From Syngnathus acus (Eukaryota; Chordata; Actinopteri; Syngnathiformes; Syngnathidae), in assembly GCF_901709675.1 (NCBI RefSeq), contig NC_051088.1:6025693-6089692 (forward strand): a stretch of 64,000 nucleotides of DNA, read 5' to 3'. Shown piece after piece: positions 23,548 through 42,443 of this stretch (positions are counted from its first letter, which is position 1; each line of letters opens with the position of its first letter). Below the pieces are notes generated by a model. The model did not search any database, had not been told where the DNA came from, and saw only the letters and a program-made list of their open reading frames with translations. The translations under genes and the position numbers were made by a program.

Positions 23548-26500
23548 AAGAGAGGAAGTAGCAGTATTTTATTTGAAGTGTTTAATTGCATCCAGCTTTG
23601 TCCAGTGAAGTGATGATCAACGTACAAGAGGAAAATAGTGAGACAAAATGTCCCGTGACAGGTTATGCATTCGTGCTCATGTGAGTGGACATCTGAGGTG
23701 CCTGCCTGCCTGCCGTTGTGGTCGAGCTGTCACGCGCTGAGTCACCAGCAGCACAAATGAACAAAGTACCCAGAAGTCACTCGGTGGTTGTCTTGACACC
23801 TGTCATGCAACCTGAGACGCGAGCAGCCTGTGTGGCTACTCAAGTGTGAACTTACAGTCATTGTCTTCAACATGAAACACAGACGAAATAATAAGGCCCT
23901 CCCATGTCAGATGAAAAGTGGCAGTGAGAGAGGGGGCACGTTCATGTAAATTGGGGACCTCATTGGCGATATTCAAAGCCAATTATCTTCGTTGGCTTTC
24001 CAAATACATGCCAGGCATTTGTCAAGCTGTGAATGATAATGAAGTTTTCTGGGGTAAATGCACAATCACAATCATCTTCTATAGAACCCTTATGAATATT
24101 GAATCATTTGAATTCTGTATATAATTGTGCACCAAATCTTGGTCCCCCAATAGACCTCACAAGCAAAAAAAAAAATGGAATGGAAGAGACAGACCCAGGT
24201 ATATTTCATTAATCATTGAAAATAATTATCTGGTGATAATATAGGATGTTGCACTAGCAAGAGCCGCATCGGGAATGCGAAGGAGGAAAGGTGGCTTCTG
24301 TGAAACTTAAGATAGATGAGGGATTCATAATAAAACTCACGAATGCGTGTAGATTTTGTTCTTGTCTCTTTGTGTTTACTTTTGCGGCCTAATGGAAGCT
24401 TGATGGTAATATAGCAGAAAACTGCTCAACCTGGTTAATGCTAGAGTTCATTACAATGTCTGCTATTGTGGCCATTTGTCTTTAAGGGAACATAGAATAG
24501 AAAAGTGACTTTAAACATTACATTAATATTTGCGTTGCCTGCCTGCCTGAAGTCAGGTGCAAAATTATTTAAATGATTCCCACCAACTTTTGCCACCTAT
24601 TGGTTGAACAGCATTATTAGTGTTGTAGTCCGATACCCAACACATAAATGCACATAAAACTTTACCTTATCTACTTACCAACATGAAAAAACATGAAGTG
24701 ACAAAGTAATAGGTAATATTAACCATTTGGTAATATATTCGTCTATTCGTCAGTGTCTCTACAAGTTTGGAAGTGGGCCCAACACCGTTTCAAACACTGC
24801 TCTACTTTCTCTGGCAGGCAGCCATGTTTATTCCAAAATGCACAATCAATGGTCGTCATGGTAACACAAAGAAATACTCATTTTGGCCTGACTAATTTGT
24901 CACCAGTCAATAACGGGGCACATATGTAGACAGACAACCATTCGCATCGACATTAATAAAATTTTAAAAAATGACGATGTCAGGGAACAGAATCCCAGAG
25001 CAGTCTCCATCCAATTGCAAAAATGTTTTATTTAACTAAAGGTGGACAACGATGTGAAAAAGGAACAAAAAATATGCTGTATAAATAAAGCAAACTTTTC
25101 TTGCCTTGCATAAATTGTTTGTATCTTTTACCTCAAGGGGAGCAATCAGATACAGGAATATTGCTTTTATATTTCTGCTGCGTGTATCATACACTCTGAT
25201 TTTACTTACCTGTACTAAATCAACACCAAGAGTGTGACCTACAGTAATGGGTCTTCCCAGAACAGCAGCGCGACAAAAAAAGAGTGGATTTGAGTGTCGC
25301 AGTGGAAACCCTCGTTCAAATAAAACAAAGTGGGGCTGCATCGATGCGCTGTCTTGTTTTATATGATGGCTTAAAATAAATGAACTTTAAATGGAACCTT
25401 GGCAGGGACGTGGACTATTGATCGATTAAGGCGGGAGCTGAAGTTTAAGGGCACCGCTTTCCAAGGCTGGGGCTGTAACTAGAGTAATGAAATTGATTAG
25501 GCCAAGGGAGGGTGACAAGGCAGTCGAGTCAAGCCCTTGATGTAAGGAAACAAGAGTGCCATCTAATTGGGGTGTAATATGGGTCTTTAGAGGACATTAA
25601 GCACACAAGTGGCGGGGGAAGCCATACTCGTGGATGGAGCCAAGAGGATTGTTATTATTTTGTGATTATTCACTCGGTGATTGGATTATGGAAGTCAAAA
25701 CTGAAAGTCCAGCCAAAGGTCTGCTTGTACCCAAATGGCGGAAGAAATACGTGACCTACAGTCCCTCATTCCAGTCACACTCATTCCTCAACACCTTCTT
25801 ACAGATGTTGTAGGAAATATTAAGACGTTAGATACTACATGTGCAGTATATTTTTGTTGAAACTGGACTATTTTCCAACATCTCTGGTCACTCAAGCACT
25901 GTGCTAGATTGCGTTGTGGTGAAGGTGCCATATATTTCACCATGGCAATGGTATAAGTTGCTAGACCGTCAATGTTGGATGGTAAACCCTGCCAATTTAC
26001 TAATTAACATTTGTGAGCTCATCTATTTGCATTTTTTTCTGTAGAACACGATCACTGAAAAACTGTCTTATCCACGCTTCTCTGCCTATTTTGCGCTCTC
26101 TTGAATTCACAAAAACGCCACCCTGCTCCTTTGAAGTGCCAAATTAGAGGACACTTAGTGTGGAGAGTGTCTTTGTATCACGAAATCAGAAATGCAATAA
26201 ATTGTAATACTGTTGAGCAGCGAAAAGTAGTAATTGTTTATTGGCTGCAAAGCGACAAACTGTGCCAGCGTTCTTAGGTGTAATTTTTCAGGGTCACATT
26301 GTGAAATGAGTTTGAAATTATATTGAAGTGTTTCGGGGTAATTTGAAGCACAGTCGTTATAAATTGTTTACACACCCCACTACAAATGCAAGGTTTCTGT
26401 GATGTTAAAAAAATAATAACACCAGACACAAGATGAAAAATTCCAAACCCTTTTCACTTTTAATGTGACCTATTTATAACTGGTAAACTCAGTTGGAAAA

Positions 26501-29500
26501 AAAGAAGATGGAAGGTAAAACGAAACAAATGATATCATGTGTGCACGCCCTCTTCTTTAACTTCGTCTCTTAAAACACACATGCAGACTTTATCCTTTGA
26601 TGTTGGCTGAAAATTGGGGGCTGCACTTTATCCAAAATTTGTTCAAATCCCAAAATAGTATATTTCTCTTGGGGATCCACCGTGTTGATAAACAAGAGGG
26701 TCCGACTGCATTCGCACAGGCAAACAGTAAGAGACTTTCGTCCTGATATATCAGGATGCCCGTGGGTAAATCCACAAATCAGCGAGTGTCCAGTCACAGA
26801 AGAAGTCATGGCGAGTGCCATGTCCTCCTGCCAGCCGAGGCCCTGTCCACTGGAGGGGCATTTATCTGCCGCCCTGAACTGTCTCCCTCAACGGGCCGGC
26901 CAGAAGTTACGGTGCATTACAAGCACTTAGCGCAGTGATATCAAGGTTCACCTCCGATTTCCAATCTCAGGCCAGAATAGTGGGCTTGGAGGCCATCATT
27001 AAAAAGCCATTACATGGCCATATTTCATATACAACTCTCTCCTATGTTTCAAAGTGTTAAAAGCTCAATGTATATTTCCTCTATATTTAAGCGGCGGGAC
27101 AATGCCGCAGCACATAGCATCTCACTCTCAGCCATTGACCTTGGCCTGGGCAGCCTTCATTAGCTTTTAGACACTTATCAGTCATAACTGGGTTTGTCCT
27201 CGCTGCAATGTTTCCTCCTTCACTTCACTTCACTTAGGTGGGAAAATAATGGCTGGAATCCATTTATCTGCCATTTCCAACAAGTATGTGACATTAACAA
27301 ATTATCTACTTTTCACTAAGTATGGCCAAGGTGCCCTCTAAAGGATTCCTCCACTTTGCCGGCCAAGGTCAGCCCCTTTTTTTAGAAACCTGCACCTTTT
27401 CCTTTTTTCCATCTTCCTGAGCTATTTTCTTCCTCCTCTTTAAATATTCATTTTGCATTTGCTCACTGGGCGGAGATTTTATGAGCACTATCAGCCATAT
27501 TTCTCCAAACACACATCTTTATTTGTTTTTGATTATTTATGCTCCACTCTGACTTTATAACTCACATCCCTAGGAAAACATTGATCCAAGGAGCAAATGA
27601 ATCTAATTAGGACCTCTTTCTTCTGTGCTGGATATTGACTTGTTTTGAAAGGTGCCTCTCTATTTCAAGCCAATGTCTGCAGAATGCTCATTCCCAGTCT
27701 CTTTAAGGAAAACTTTCCAATGCTGATGAGATATTTTCGTCCGTAAATGCAACCGTGCGCGCATCTAATAGCATCTGTTCGTTCATAATGGATTATATTT
27801 ATTGCAGGATGTCATTAGAGAACATTCATTTTCGAGGAAGTTGACTCTTTTTCTTTTTAAATTTCTCGAAGGTGCATCACAACTGATGTGATGTCTGAAA
27901 TGCTTCTAAAGCTTCAAGCTGTCGATCAAGTCAACAAGGGGGCCGTTTCAACAGAACTATGAATAATCCTTGTTCAGAACAGAAAATGGGGCATAGAGAA
28001 AGAAACATCAACCAACTTTTGACTCGAGTCTCCATGCGATGTAATGTGAAGCTTCAGCATTTCCGCTTTTCACACAAACCCAAATCTAAAACATCCCCAC
28101 ACATTTGCAAGTCGTTGATTTATGAAAAATGAAGAAAACGAAAGAAAGAGGGAATGGTCATGATTATTTTATTTTGTAACATTAATGGAAATACATGTAC
28201 GTGTGTGTGTTGGGATACCGGCTCATTTAGTGAGACATTTGCAATTCATATCACCCATTAAGAGTATGTTCTGTCATATTTGATTAATGTACCATGTTTT
28301 CCCTGAAACTGGATTAAAATATGAAAAGCGACAGAAATGACTCTATTACAAAGAATTATCAATTTTTAATCATCTACTCCAGAAACAAGAAAATAAGTGC
28401 TACTCTGAAATGCTCAGAATTGACTAAGACATTTTGAAAAAAATAGTGTTGAACTGCAAAATGATCCTACGCATATTAAAATGTGAACAGCCACCAGGTT
28501 ACTGTCATACATGTATTGCCAAGCTTTTTTTTCTTGTTGGATGGAAACAACACTCTTCTTCCCCATTGTCCTATAGTAGTCATAAGGGGCCTATTTAAAT
28601 GGTTATACGTACCCACTGCATGTACCACATACGTGGATCAGCACACTAACTTCTAAGTGTGAATCGTGACCAGGTCATGAAGTGCTGCCTCAACAAGGGC
28701 GAATACTTTACAGATTGGCGTCACTATTTTTTTCTTCAGGGCGCAATGGGCAGCAACCGTAATAGCACCCCTCGTCGTGATGGTAACAGAATCCATACTT
28801 GCCATTGGCCCAGCAGTATCTGGGCGGCATTACGGCTGGTTCACTTGCAAGGGACCAGACTGTCGCTTCAAAACAGGCTACTCTCAGCAAGAGTAGGTTG
28901 TGTGAAGCGTGCCGTAAATCTTGATATATAAAGGCGGTTTTAACAATAAATCATTCATTTATAATAAATTTGTGTGGTGGTTTTCCTCATACTCAGACAT
29001 TTTTTGATGATACAATGTCACGGACAGACACCTGAGAATTGTTTTGAATTGTAATTTTTTTTTATTTTTTAAATGCATTAATCAGCTTTAGAATAAAACA
29101 TTTAAAATGTTAAGAGAAAATGGGAATTTTAATAGAATAAATATGTAACATTTCAAGACAATTTATTTGACAAAATATTGAAAATTTTCACAAGATTAAA
29201 ATTGTAATATTACAAGCATGGATCTGTTGTTGCTGTTGTTGAATAAATCCCTTCTATTGAAAGAAGATTTTTTTTGTGGAAATATTTTTGTGCAGAAAAC
29301 AGTGAGGAAAAGCTCTTGACAAAAGGTAGTTTTTTTTAAACAAAGTGTTTGTGTACTGGAATAAATGTGGGCCTTCAATTCCACCATCAGCCATTTAGCC
29401 TGACCATGGGTGAGTGGGAATTAAAAAGGGGGACCTTTATGTGCGACCCTGCAGCACAAAAGGCTACATCCATAACTTATACGGACAGGGAAGCTATTAG

Positions 29501-29600
29501 CCGCCACCGCCGGGCCAACTTTACATATTATGGGCTGGACTAATCACAGGGCTGAGGAGTCAAACTGCCGAAAGACTCCAGTCCATATACACAATACACA
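23548..29600. other. Noncoding stretch with enhancer-like blocks
   Basis: No coding exon is recognised. Segments at about 25400-25680 and 26750-27300 are compositionally complex and free of repeat text. The first has homeodomain-type cores such as TAATGAAATTGATTAGG. The second is flanked by further unique sequence to about 27800. Their texture is that of vertebrate conserved noncoding elements, but no comparison was possible, so they are only candidates. Confidence 0.35.
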
Positions 29601-32600
29601 TAAGAGGGGATGCACATAAAACTGTGGCTTGTTCTAACCTAGAAACAACCTTTTTTTTTTTTTAAGTTATCATATGAAAACAATTTTCCAAACAAACCGC
29701 AGCCATATGGACAATCTAAATGTGGGGACAAATCAAACGGTCTCATCACCAAATTGGAAGTGAGGCTGTGGCAAAGATGCTCTGAGAGGAAGTACAACAA
29801 ACTATGAGCAGCTGTTAATGTGCCGCAGGGTCAACCCCAAGGGAGGCATGTTTTGTTCTATGTAGTAACGTTAATGAAATAAAATAAAAAAACAAAACTA
29901 TATTTCCAAACATGTTAGCCACGCAATTGATTGTAATCGCAGAAAGTAAAATAAATCCAAACTGGTTAGATTCACAGTAAAGTACAATGGACTAAATGAT
30001 AGCATATATCCTGCTTAAAAAGGATTTGCAAAGCATTTGGCCCGGCTGCTCTTCATATTACCTTAATGCCTCCCAAAAGACCAAAGTCAGGAATGAATTA
30101 TTGATGGCCATCATATGGATCGCACGCTGAGGCTCCGCATGCCTATTACACGTATGTTCATTCATTTGCGCCAGCTTGAGCTACACATCATTCTTGCTTG
30201 TACTTTAAGCCATTAGCTACTAACAATAACGGACTTCATGGAGGATGCAAAAAAAAAAAGTTACACTGCGGGGAATCGTTTGACCTGTGACATGTCTGGC
30301 CAGCCTCTTTGTCATGCAGTCCATTTAGGCTTTTCTCCATTTGTGCATGGGCTTTGAAAAAAGACAGACAACACATAGTTGAAAGGATAATTGCACAACA
30401 AAATCTAATTGTGCACATCCCCTTGGAGACTATACCGGACTATCTTAAAAAAAGACCTGGCAATGATTTATTGCTGAATTCCAGTCATTTTCAATACATT
30501 ATAGTTTTCAAATTGTGTTTAAATTGAGTGTAGAGGAGAAAAGGCCATTAGGAGATGCAGAAATGAAGATTATATTTAAATATTCATGCACTCTGTACCT
30601 TATTATTGAATCTGTACACTAACAAAATCAATATTAAGTGCAGTTTGACATAAATGTATTTATGAATTTCGACTTTCAAAGTACTTGCATTTTTTTCCCT
30701 TAAAAAAGGGATGAGTACAAGGGCGTAATGATATCAAAATAAGAGTGTCAAAGTGCATTAGTCTGGGAGTTTATGAACCGGCGCATAAAAAGTCACGAGC
30801 GGTCCTGCAGAAGTGCTTAGTAGGCACAACTGTCGCTTTTTACAAACATCAGTCATTTTACAGGCCTGCATCCCAGCGAGGACGGTGGCTGATAGTGAGA
30901 GAAAGATGCAGTCATCTTGTTTGTCCTAAATGAGATCTTTGCAGTAAGCCCACTTGTATTAAGGCCTCCGAGTGGGATGGTGTAGCATTTAATTAAAATG
31001 GATGTCTCTCCTTGTGCCCAACCTGTCCTCCTCGCTCCTCGAGGATGCCGGCCAGCGTCTTTGTTCAGACGACGACCCCGCGCGACACTTGTGACGCGAG
31101 GACACTGCGGAACAGTGTTTTCTCCTTGTGAGTCTTAATGCATGCGCAGCTAAGTAACATGCAATAATAACGATACTTTTACAATGAAACCAAAAAAATC
31201 CAAACCGGCATCACACTTGCCCCCCTTTTTCAAATCCGTTTCTCATCCTTTTCCTGTTTTGCCTTTTTTATCGAAATATGAGCAAAGTTAAAAGGCTCTT
31301 TATTGGGGAAGCCGCATCTCTGGACACAAGATGATGCTATAAAAGCAGGAAGTCATTGAGGGAGGAAACACACACATAGACACAAAACAACAAATCAATC
31401 TGAACTAAGAGGGGGAGGCAATAAATCAGAAAAATCATAGCCTTCAGCCCTCCCTTTAAAATTATTTAAACAGATCCAAAAAGCCCAATTCTGCCAGAGT
31501 CTCTCTGTAAGCACCCTTATAAAACCTTTTATGTGCCTGAGGATAAATCCACAAAAGCTTATTGGGAGACAGAAAAATGACGCTGTGTATGCGGGATGTG
31601 AGGCCTTTGAGTGTATCACTGTCAGCATCACATGGCGCAGATCACTGCAACAGAATGACAACAGTCTCTTATATATTTTATAAACACATTTTCAAGTCTC
31701 CATTTCATCAGTGAGGTGTGTTCACTTTCAGGCCAAAATAATTTATAGGACTTTATCTCATCTGACTTACAGCAGTTTTATTGTTTTCTTGTTCGGAAAC
31801 ATTTGAGCTGCTCTGATGAAAATCAAGGAAAATGATGACCATGATATTTAATTTTATTAAGTAGACTTAAGTGCAATTCAGCTACCGAGTATATATAAAA
31901 GACTGAAACGGAATAACACTGTTCCTGGGTCAAACTGTCACCATCATAAAACCTTTATTAACTGCACAATGTTTTAAGCAACATTTTAACATTATTAAAG
32001 AGTGGCGTTTGCTGCTTTAAAACTGCTAGCAAGATTTGATGTAACCTCTCTTCACTACTCCCTCATCACCCTGGGGCTTCTGACCAAAGTCACAGCCCTC
32101 ATTTACATGCACAAGACGTGCACCATAAACAAACTTATAGGCTGCTTCATTGATAACATGACTTCTTCGTAACAAAGTGTTACTATGACACTAAGGGCTT
32201 GATCTTCTCGACCGGCAGAGATCCTGAAGGTCGCGTGGCTTATCTGTGAAGAGGCAGGTTAGACACAATGTTGGTAATTTCACACACGAGCACAGGCTAG
32301 TGGATCTCCAAGAGGGAGGGCCGCGCCGCTAAGAGAGTGCTCAATGCTCACAGCCAATTTCAGTCATGGCCAGTCAAAGCAGATCCTTAGAGTTCAGAAT
32401 ATAACAAAACATGCTGACCACTATTCTAGTATATTATCCGCCGACGCCAGAACATTACAAAGGGGGATCGTATCAGCCATGTAAAGCAGGAAATTATCAG
32501 TTATAACTATCGGTTGGTAATTTTCATAGTATACATCATTATTAATATTCCATTAATCTGTAGAAATAGTCATGAGGCTGACAAAAAAAAAGCATTTCTG

Positions 32601-35600
32601 GTTAGACTTTTGGGAATCCACTTAATACCAATCCAAATATATAAAGTATCGTAGCAGGACATTTTAGTTGCAACAATAGTTCACGTCAAAGTGTCGGTAA
32701 CTTGCTCATTTCAAGTTCCATTTGCTATAAACTTGAACATGAATGTTAGACCTTTTTTTTCCTCAGATGTAATCTAAACTTGTTTGAGGTTTTAGGCTTC
32801 CAGACAAACACTGTATCAATTTTGAACCAACAAAAGAATATCTATGACCATGTGCTCTAAATAATGATGACTGATCAAGAAAGAAATCAACTCAATCAAT
32901 GCAAAACATGACTTTAAAAGAACCATTGTGACATACTGCAACAGATGACCTGTTGAAAAAGAAAAACTTATCGAGTGTGAAGACAAAGTGCTGGCAAACA
33001 CGTGTGGAGGAAAAGGAAACTCAACTGAGACAAAAGGAGACGATAAGAAGGCAAGTTCACTTGCAACCAAGTAAGAAAAGAAAAAGAAACAGATGTATTT
33101 TGAAAACAGATACATCATCCTCTGACTCTATTATAAGCTTTTATAGGCACAGCTGTTGTGACAGTAAAGACCTAAAAAATACAATCACTTTGCCATTTTG
33201 CAAACTGAATGATGGCTCATTCATACATTGATAGTCATTGGCATCAAAATCTGACATCTATCGATAATAAAAAATCTGTAATAGTTCATCAAAAGAGTTA
33301 TTATTTCATCATGAATTTTGTTCACTGATTGGCTCAGTGGCAGTGATTTGGGTCCACTCCCTTTTAGTGAGGTGCGAGGGTCTTTTAAATACGAACTGAA
33401 GTTGCCAGAATTTGTTCTCGTTTTATATGTTTATTTATCTCTGCCCAAGGTGTTGTTATTGCCGCTTTGTAGGATTTGAATCTCAAAATAAAGTCACCAA
33501 AGTCAAGTTCTTTGTCAATATAAAAAGTGAGAAAATAACATGATTAGCAAAATGATTAAATGTGATGACTACTTGCACAACATAATGATGTCCAACATTA
33601 AAGAATAATTACACTGCCTGACAAGTGTTGATTTAACCCGGCTAGTGCTAATACAAACTAGCCTATGTATTATGGATAAGGATGCTGTTTAAGGTTTTTA
33701 CAAAAAAAAACAAGATCATTATTTATATATTAAACAATTGCATAATTGCCCATGTCATTCTTACCTTTAGTCACAATATCAACAAAAATACAGATGTGCA
33801 TTCTAAAAGTGTGTTTTCTCTTTATCTGTGTAAATATGGTTAGGGGGTCATCCAGGTCATGTTAATGCACAAAGGTTGATAGAAGGCAGTTGGACTCCTC
33901 TTGTTCGTTAAATTTGTTATATTTGAAAAAGCCCTGTAATGGATATCGTTAGTGTATTAAGTGTACATTATGTTGTGACTAGCCTATGTATTATGGATAA
34001 GGATGCTGTTTAAGGTTTTAAAAAAAAAACAAGATCATTATTTTGTCATTTAAAAAGATTAAAAACATGCTTAGTTAGTTTTAAAGTAATTGCCAACATC
34101 ATGCTATGAGATTTAGTGTACATTCAGATACAGTTAAAACCTATTAAAATGTACTAAAGAAGTGCCAAAGAAGATTCAGAATGTTCAGTTGGAATGACAG
34201 CGTTATTATTGTCACGGGGTAGTGGGAAAAATGGTGCTAAACGGTTTAATTAAGAGCTCCCTGTGTCCAATTTAATGCTTTGACAAAAATCCTACTGTTT
34301 TTCATTGCAGCAATCGCAGACAAATGCAATGTGGTAGGAAGCTAACAAGTATAGCGCTCAAACCCAAAATGTGCAAATTGTTAGTGAGGAGGAAATATGT
34401 CAGAGCGAAGGTGGCAGTTTATCATCAGCTCAGCACGTTGTTCTCAGGGAAACACTTAAATTTCGCGACCAAAGATTTTGTCATTTCTGAGAGTCTTGAG
34501 GGTTTTGTGTTAAGCTGGTGTTACATCTTTTCATTTCCCAGCCTCAGTTCTATTTCACTCCACTGCTCCACTTGAGAAATTGAATCATAAAAGACGGTCA
34601 GCCTAAATGAAAAAGGCCATCGTAAAGGCACATTACACTGGAGTACATTTCTCAACACCTTCCATTCTTATCAATATCACCCTTCGTCCCCTTGTGTCTC
34701 CCCTGGCCCCCCTTCAGGGGCCTTTGAAACATCGCTTAAAAGCTTTAGAAAGAGACACAATTTGTCATTTCGCTAACGTTAAGATGAAATAAAAGTCGTT
34801 GAAAGCGGAAGCTGTGCATTGTTTTTCTTTCACCTCCCTCAAGACGGCAGTCTTTTACAGTCTTACATTACATACATTAGTATATGAAGAAGAGCTGAGT
34901 GAGCAAAGTGTAACACAAATAAGTCAATTTCCATACATGCACACACATACATTTCTTGTTACTGTCAATATGCAAAAATACCCACTTGCAGGAGAGGCAT
35001 AATGTGCAGCTAGAGGCAGAGGCATCAATAACTGAGCTGGATAGGAACACGCAAAAAGGAAGAGCATGAAGATAAGCTATATAAAACATTTACAATGCAT
35101 TAAACACAAAAACGTCAAAATATAAAGCTTGCACTTTGCCGGGAAAGCAGACGCTCATTCATCTGTGAGGAGAAAATAAAAAGCATCCATCCCCGAGCAA
35201 TGTGTATTTTATCTACAATAGCAAAATTGTAATATCTGCTTACAGACAAGGCTTTTCCTCTTGCCAGACACACACACACTCACACACACACGTCCCCGAT
35301 TTTGTTTGAAGCGACAATATGTATGATTGTACTTGCTTTTAGGACTCAACTCAAATAAGCTTTACTTATATTCCACTTTAAAACAACCACCATCCAGGGG
35401 GTCCAAACACCATCGCTTCTTTTTTTGTTTTCATTGAAATTCAGTGCCGCTGAGGCCCTGATTTCCCCCAGACAGGGCAAAAGTGGCCCCAAAGTCTTTT
35501 TTGCCCAACAAGACATAGATCTGACAGCCATCTGCAGAGTAGTGGAAGGAAATACCATGTTTTTTTAGATGGAACCCAAGGGCAGCCGATAGAATGAAAA

Positions 35601-36090
35601 CAGCAGAGGCCCTGGAAGACCATACGACAGTGGGGAAATGTGGGAATCAGATCAACCAAGACGAAAACAAGAAGTTCTGCCAGTCAAATGCAATCTAAAA
35701 ATATGCGCTACCACCAATGCCCACATGATGGTTATTAAAACGAGCAGCTGTTAGATCCAACAAAAGAAGACATCACTTTGGTACATCTTTGCAGATGCAT
35801 CCAGTTACAAGTGTTTGTTTGCACCATTGTGGGTGTGAGCACTTGCTTCTCGGCCAATGAAAGTGGCTCCTCTTATTCCTTTTAAATTCAGCACATGGCA
35901 AAAGCAATATGTGACTCATTTGAGTCAATGCAGGAAATCGACCAAGGCAATCATAGACCGCTGCTGTGAAGGGGACACTTGAAGACCAACTTCCACCTCG
36001 ATCATTCATGTACATGTGTGATACCTCATGCCCCTATGCCCATAGCTGTGCCGCAGACAGATACATTATATACATAATTCATGCGCTCAC
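29601..36090. other. Noncoding stretch with few repeats
   Basis: No coding exon is recognised. Complex unique blocks at about 30030-30200 and 30930-31130 resemble possible regulatory elements. A (CA)n run lies at 35267-35292. A 66-bp direct repeat at 33658/33978 is listed separately. Open frames such as 32816-33118 (-) and 35346-35659 (-) have no recognisable domain. Confidence 0.4.
33658..34043 (+). repeat. Pair of 66-bp direct repeats 320 bp apart
   Basis: The segment 33658-33724 (ACTAGCCTATGTATTATGGA, then TAAGGATGCTGTTTAAGG, an A-run, CAAGATCATTATTT) recurs at 33978-34043 with only a few differences, all in or next to the A-run. The 250 bp between the copies is not repeated. Two nearly identical copies imply a fairly recent duplication or two insertions of one small element. 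Confidence 0.85.
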
Positions 36091-36345
36091 ACATTCACAC
36101 TCACACTCTGGTAGTGGTAAACTACGTAAGTAGCCATAGTTGCCCTGGGGCAGGCTGATGTAGGCGTGGCTACCAGTGTGCGCCAACAGCCCTTCCAACC
36201 ACCATTAAACATTCACACGCAGGCACACACCAATGTGAGTGGCACAGGAGGCAAGGTGTGTAAAGTGTCCTGCCCAAGAACACAACGACATGACTCGGAC
36301 AGAGCGAGATTCGGGAGTCACTGATTGTGTAGTGGTGCATTGCCT
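36091..36345 (+). repeat. Fragment of dispersed fish repeat
   Basis: Diagnostic pieces in order are TGGTAAACTACGTAAGTAGC, GCCCTGGGGCAGGCTGATGT, CAACCACCATTAAACATTCA, and AAGTGTCCTGCCCAAGAACA followed by CAACGACATGACTCGG. This is the layout of an abundant teleost repeat (ccctggggcagactgac...gtgtcctgcccaaggacacaacg). Ends and target duplication are not defined. Confidence 0.55.
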
Positions 36346-36409
36346 GACTGAAAACATAGAGCTACGTGAATGGTGTTCTGTCTTTATACTTTATATGCCC
36401 TGCTACATA

Positions 36410-37455
36410 GAAAGTATCCATCCCATCCATTTTCTTCACCTCAGACAGGGTCAGGTCGTGGAGGCAGCAGCTCAATCAGGGAAGTGCCGAATTCCCAGTC
36501 CCCAGCTACTTGGTTCAACTCTTCTGGGGCAATCCTGGGGCATTGCCTGAACTACTGGGAAACGTGATCTTTCCAGCATCTCCTCCAGGTGGACATGCCC
36601 AGAACACCTTACAAGGCATCCAAATCAAATGCTCAAGCCACGTTATCTGACTCCTCTTGAAGTGGTGCCACAGCGGCTCGGGTCTGAGCCCCTCATGGAT
36701 GACTGAGTTCTAAGGCAGAGGCCGAACACCCTGCAGAGAAAACAAATTTTGACGGCATGTATCCGCAACCTTATTCTTTTGATCACGACTCACATTTCAT
36801 GATCATAGGTTAGTGTGGGGAGATAGATAGACCGGTGAATTGAGAGCTTTGCCTTTCGGCTCAGTTTCTTCTTCACTATGTTGATCGCCTGCCCGATTCG
36901 TCCCAAGGAAACTGAACTCTTCCACTTGGAGCAACATCTCATCCCTGACTTTTAGAGAACACTGTGATTTACTCCATCTCTTAACTGGAACCTCCTTAGG
37001 TGCTACTACAAATTCTGTCCATAAAGGTAATTAACAGAAACTCTGACAAAGGGCAGCCTTGGTGGTGTCCAACCATCACCGGAAACTAATGGCAATGCTG
37101 AATAACCTGTAGGGTCTGGCACCCCATACTCAGGAACCACTCTCCACAGAACTCCCTAAGGGAAACAGTTGAATGCATTTACCAAATCCACAAAGCACAT
37201 TTAGATTGGCTGGATGAACTCCCATCCGAACTTCTGAACCCTGCTGAAGGTGGAGAGCTGCTCCATTGTTCTGCAGCCAGGACAAAAAGCATATTACTCC
37301 ACCTTAATCTGCCATTGGACTTCCTGTGAAGAGTGCTCCCCTGCAGTTGGAACAAACCATCTGGGACCACTACCCCGGTTTGCCAATTCAGAGGTATTTT
37401 CCCCGATGTCCATGTGATGTGGCAGAGGCGGGTCAACCAGAACACCCCCATGCCA
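36410..37455 (-). pseudogene. LINE fragment (reverse transcriptase 3' part), antisense
   Basis: Read on the - strand, 37455-36990 encodes eroded reverse-transcriptase text: WLTRLCHITWTSGKIPLNWQ, then TGVVVP, and further on LAAEQWSSSPPSAGF in the place of the usual QCGFRPGRGT block. The + strand shows complementary landmarks, for example TTCTGTCCATAAAGGTAATT, CAAAGGGCAGCCTTGG and GGTGAATTGAGAGCTTTGCC. The 3' end at 36410-36700 carries the CCATTTTCTTC tail and the GGTGGACATGCCCAGAACAC block. Frameshifts and stops are frequent, and the endonuclease and 5' reverse-transcriptase parts are missing. It is an old, 5'-truncated copy of an abundant teleost non-LTR element; I do not commit to a clade. 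Confidence 0.8.
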
Positions 37456-42443
<4,988 letters not shown>

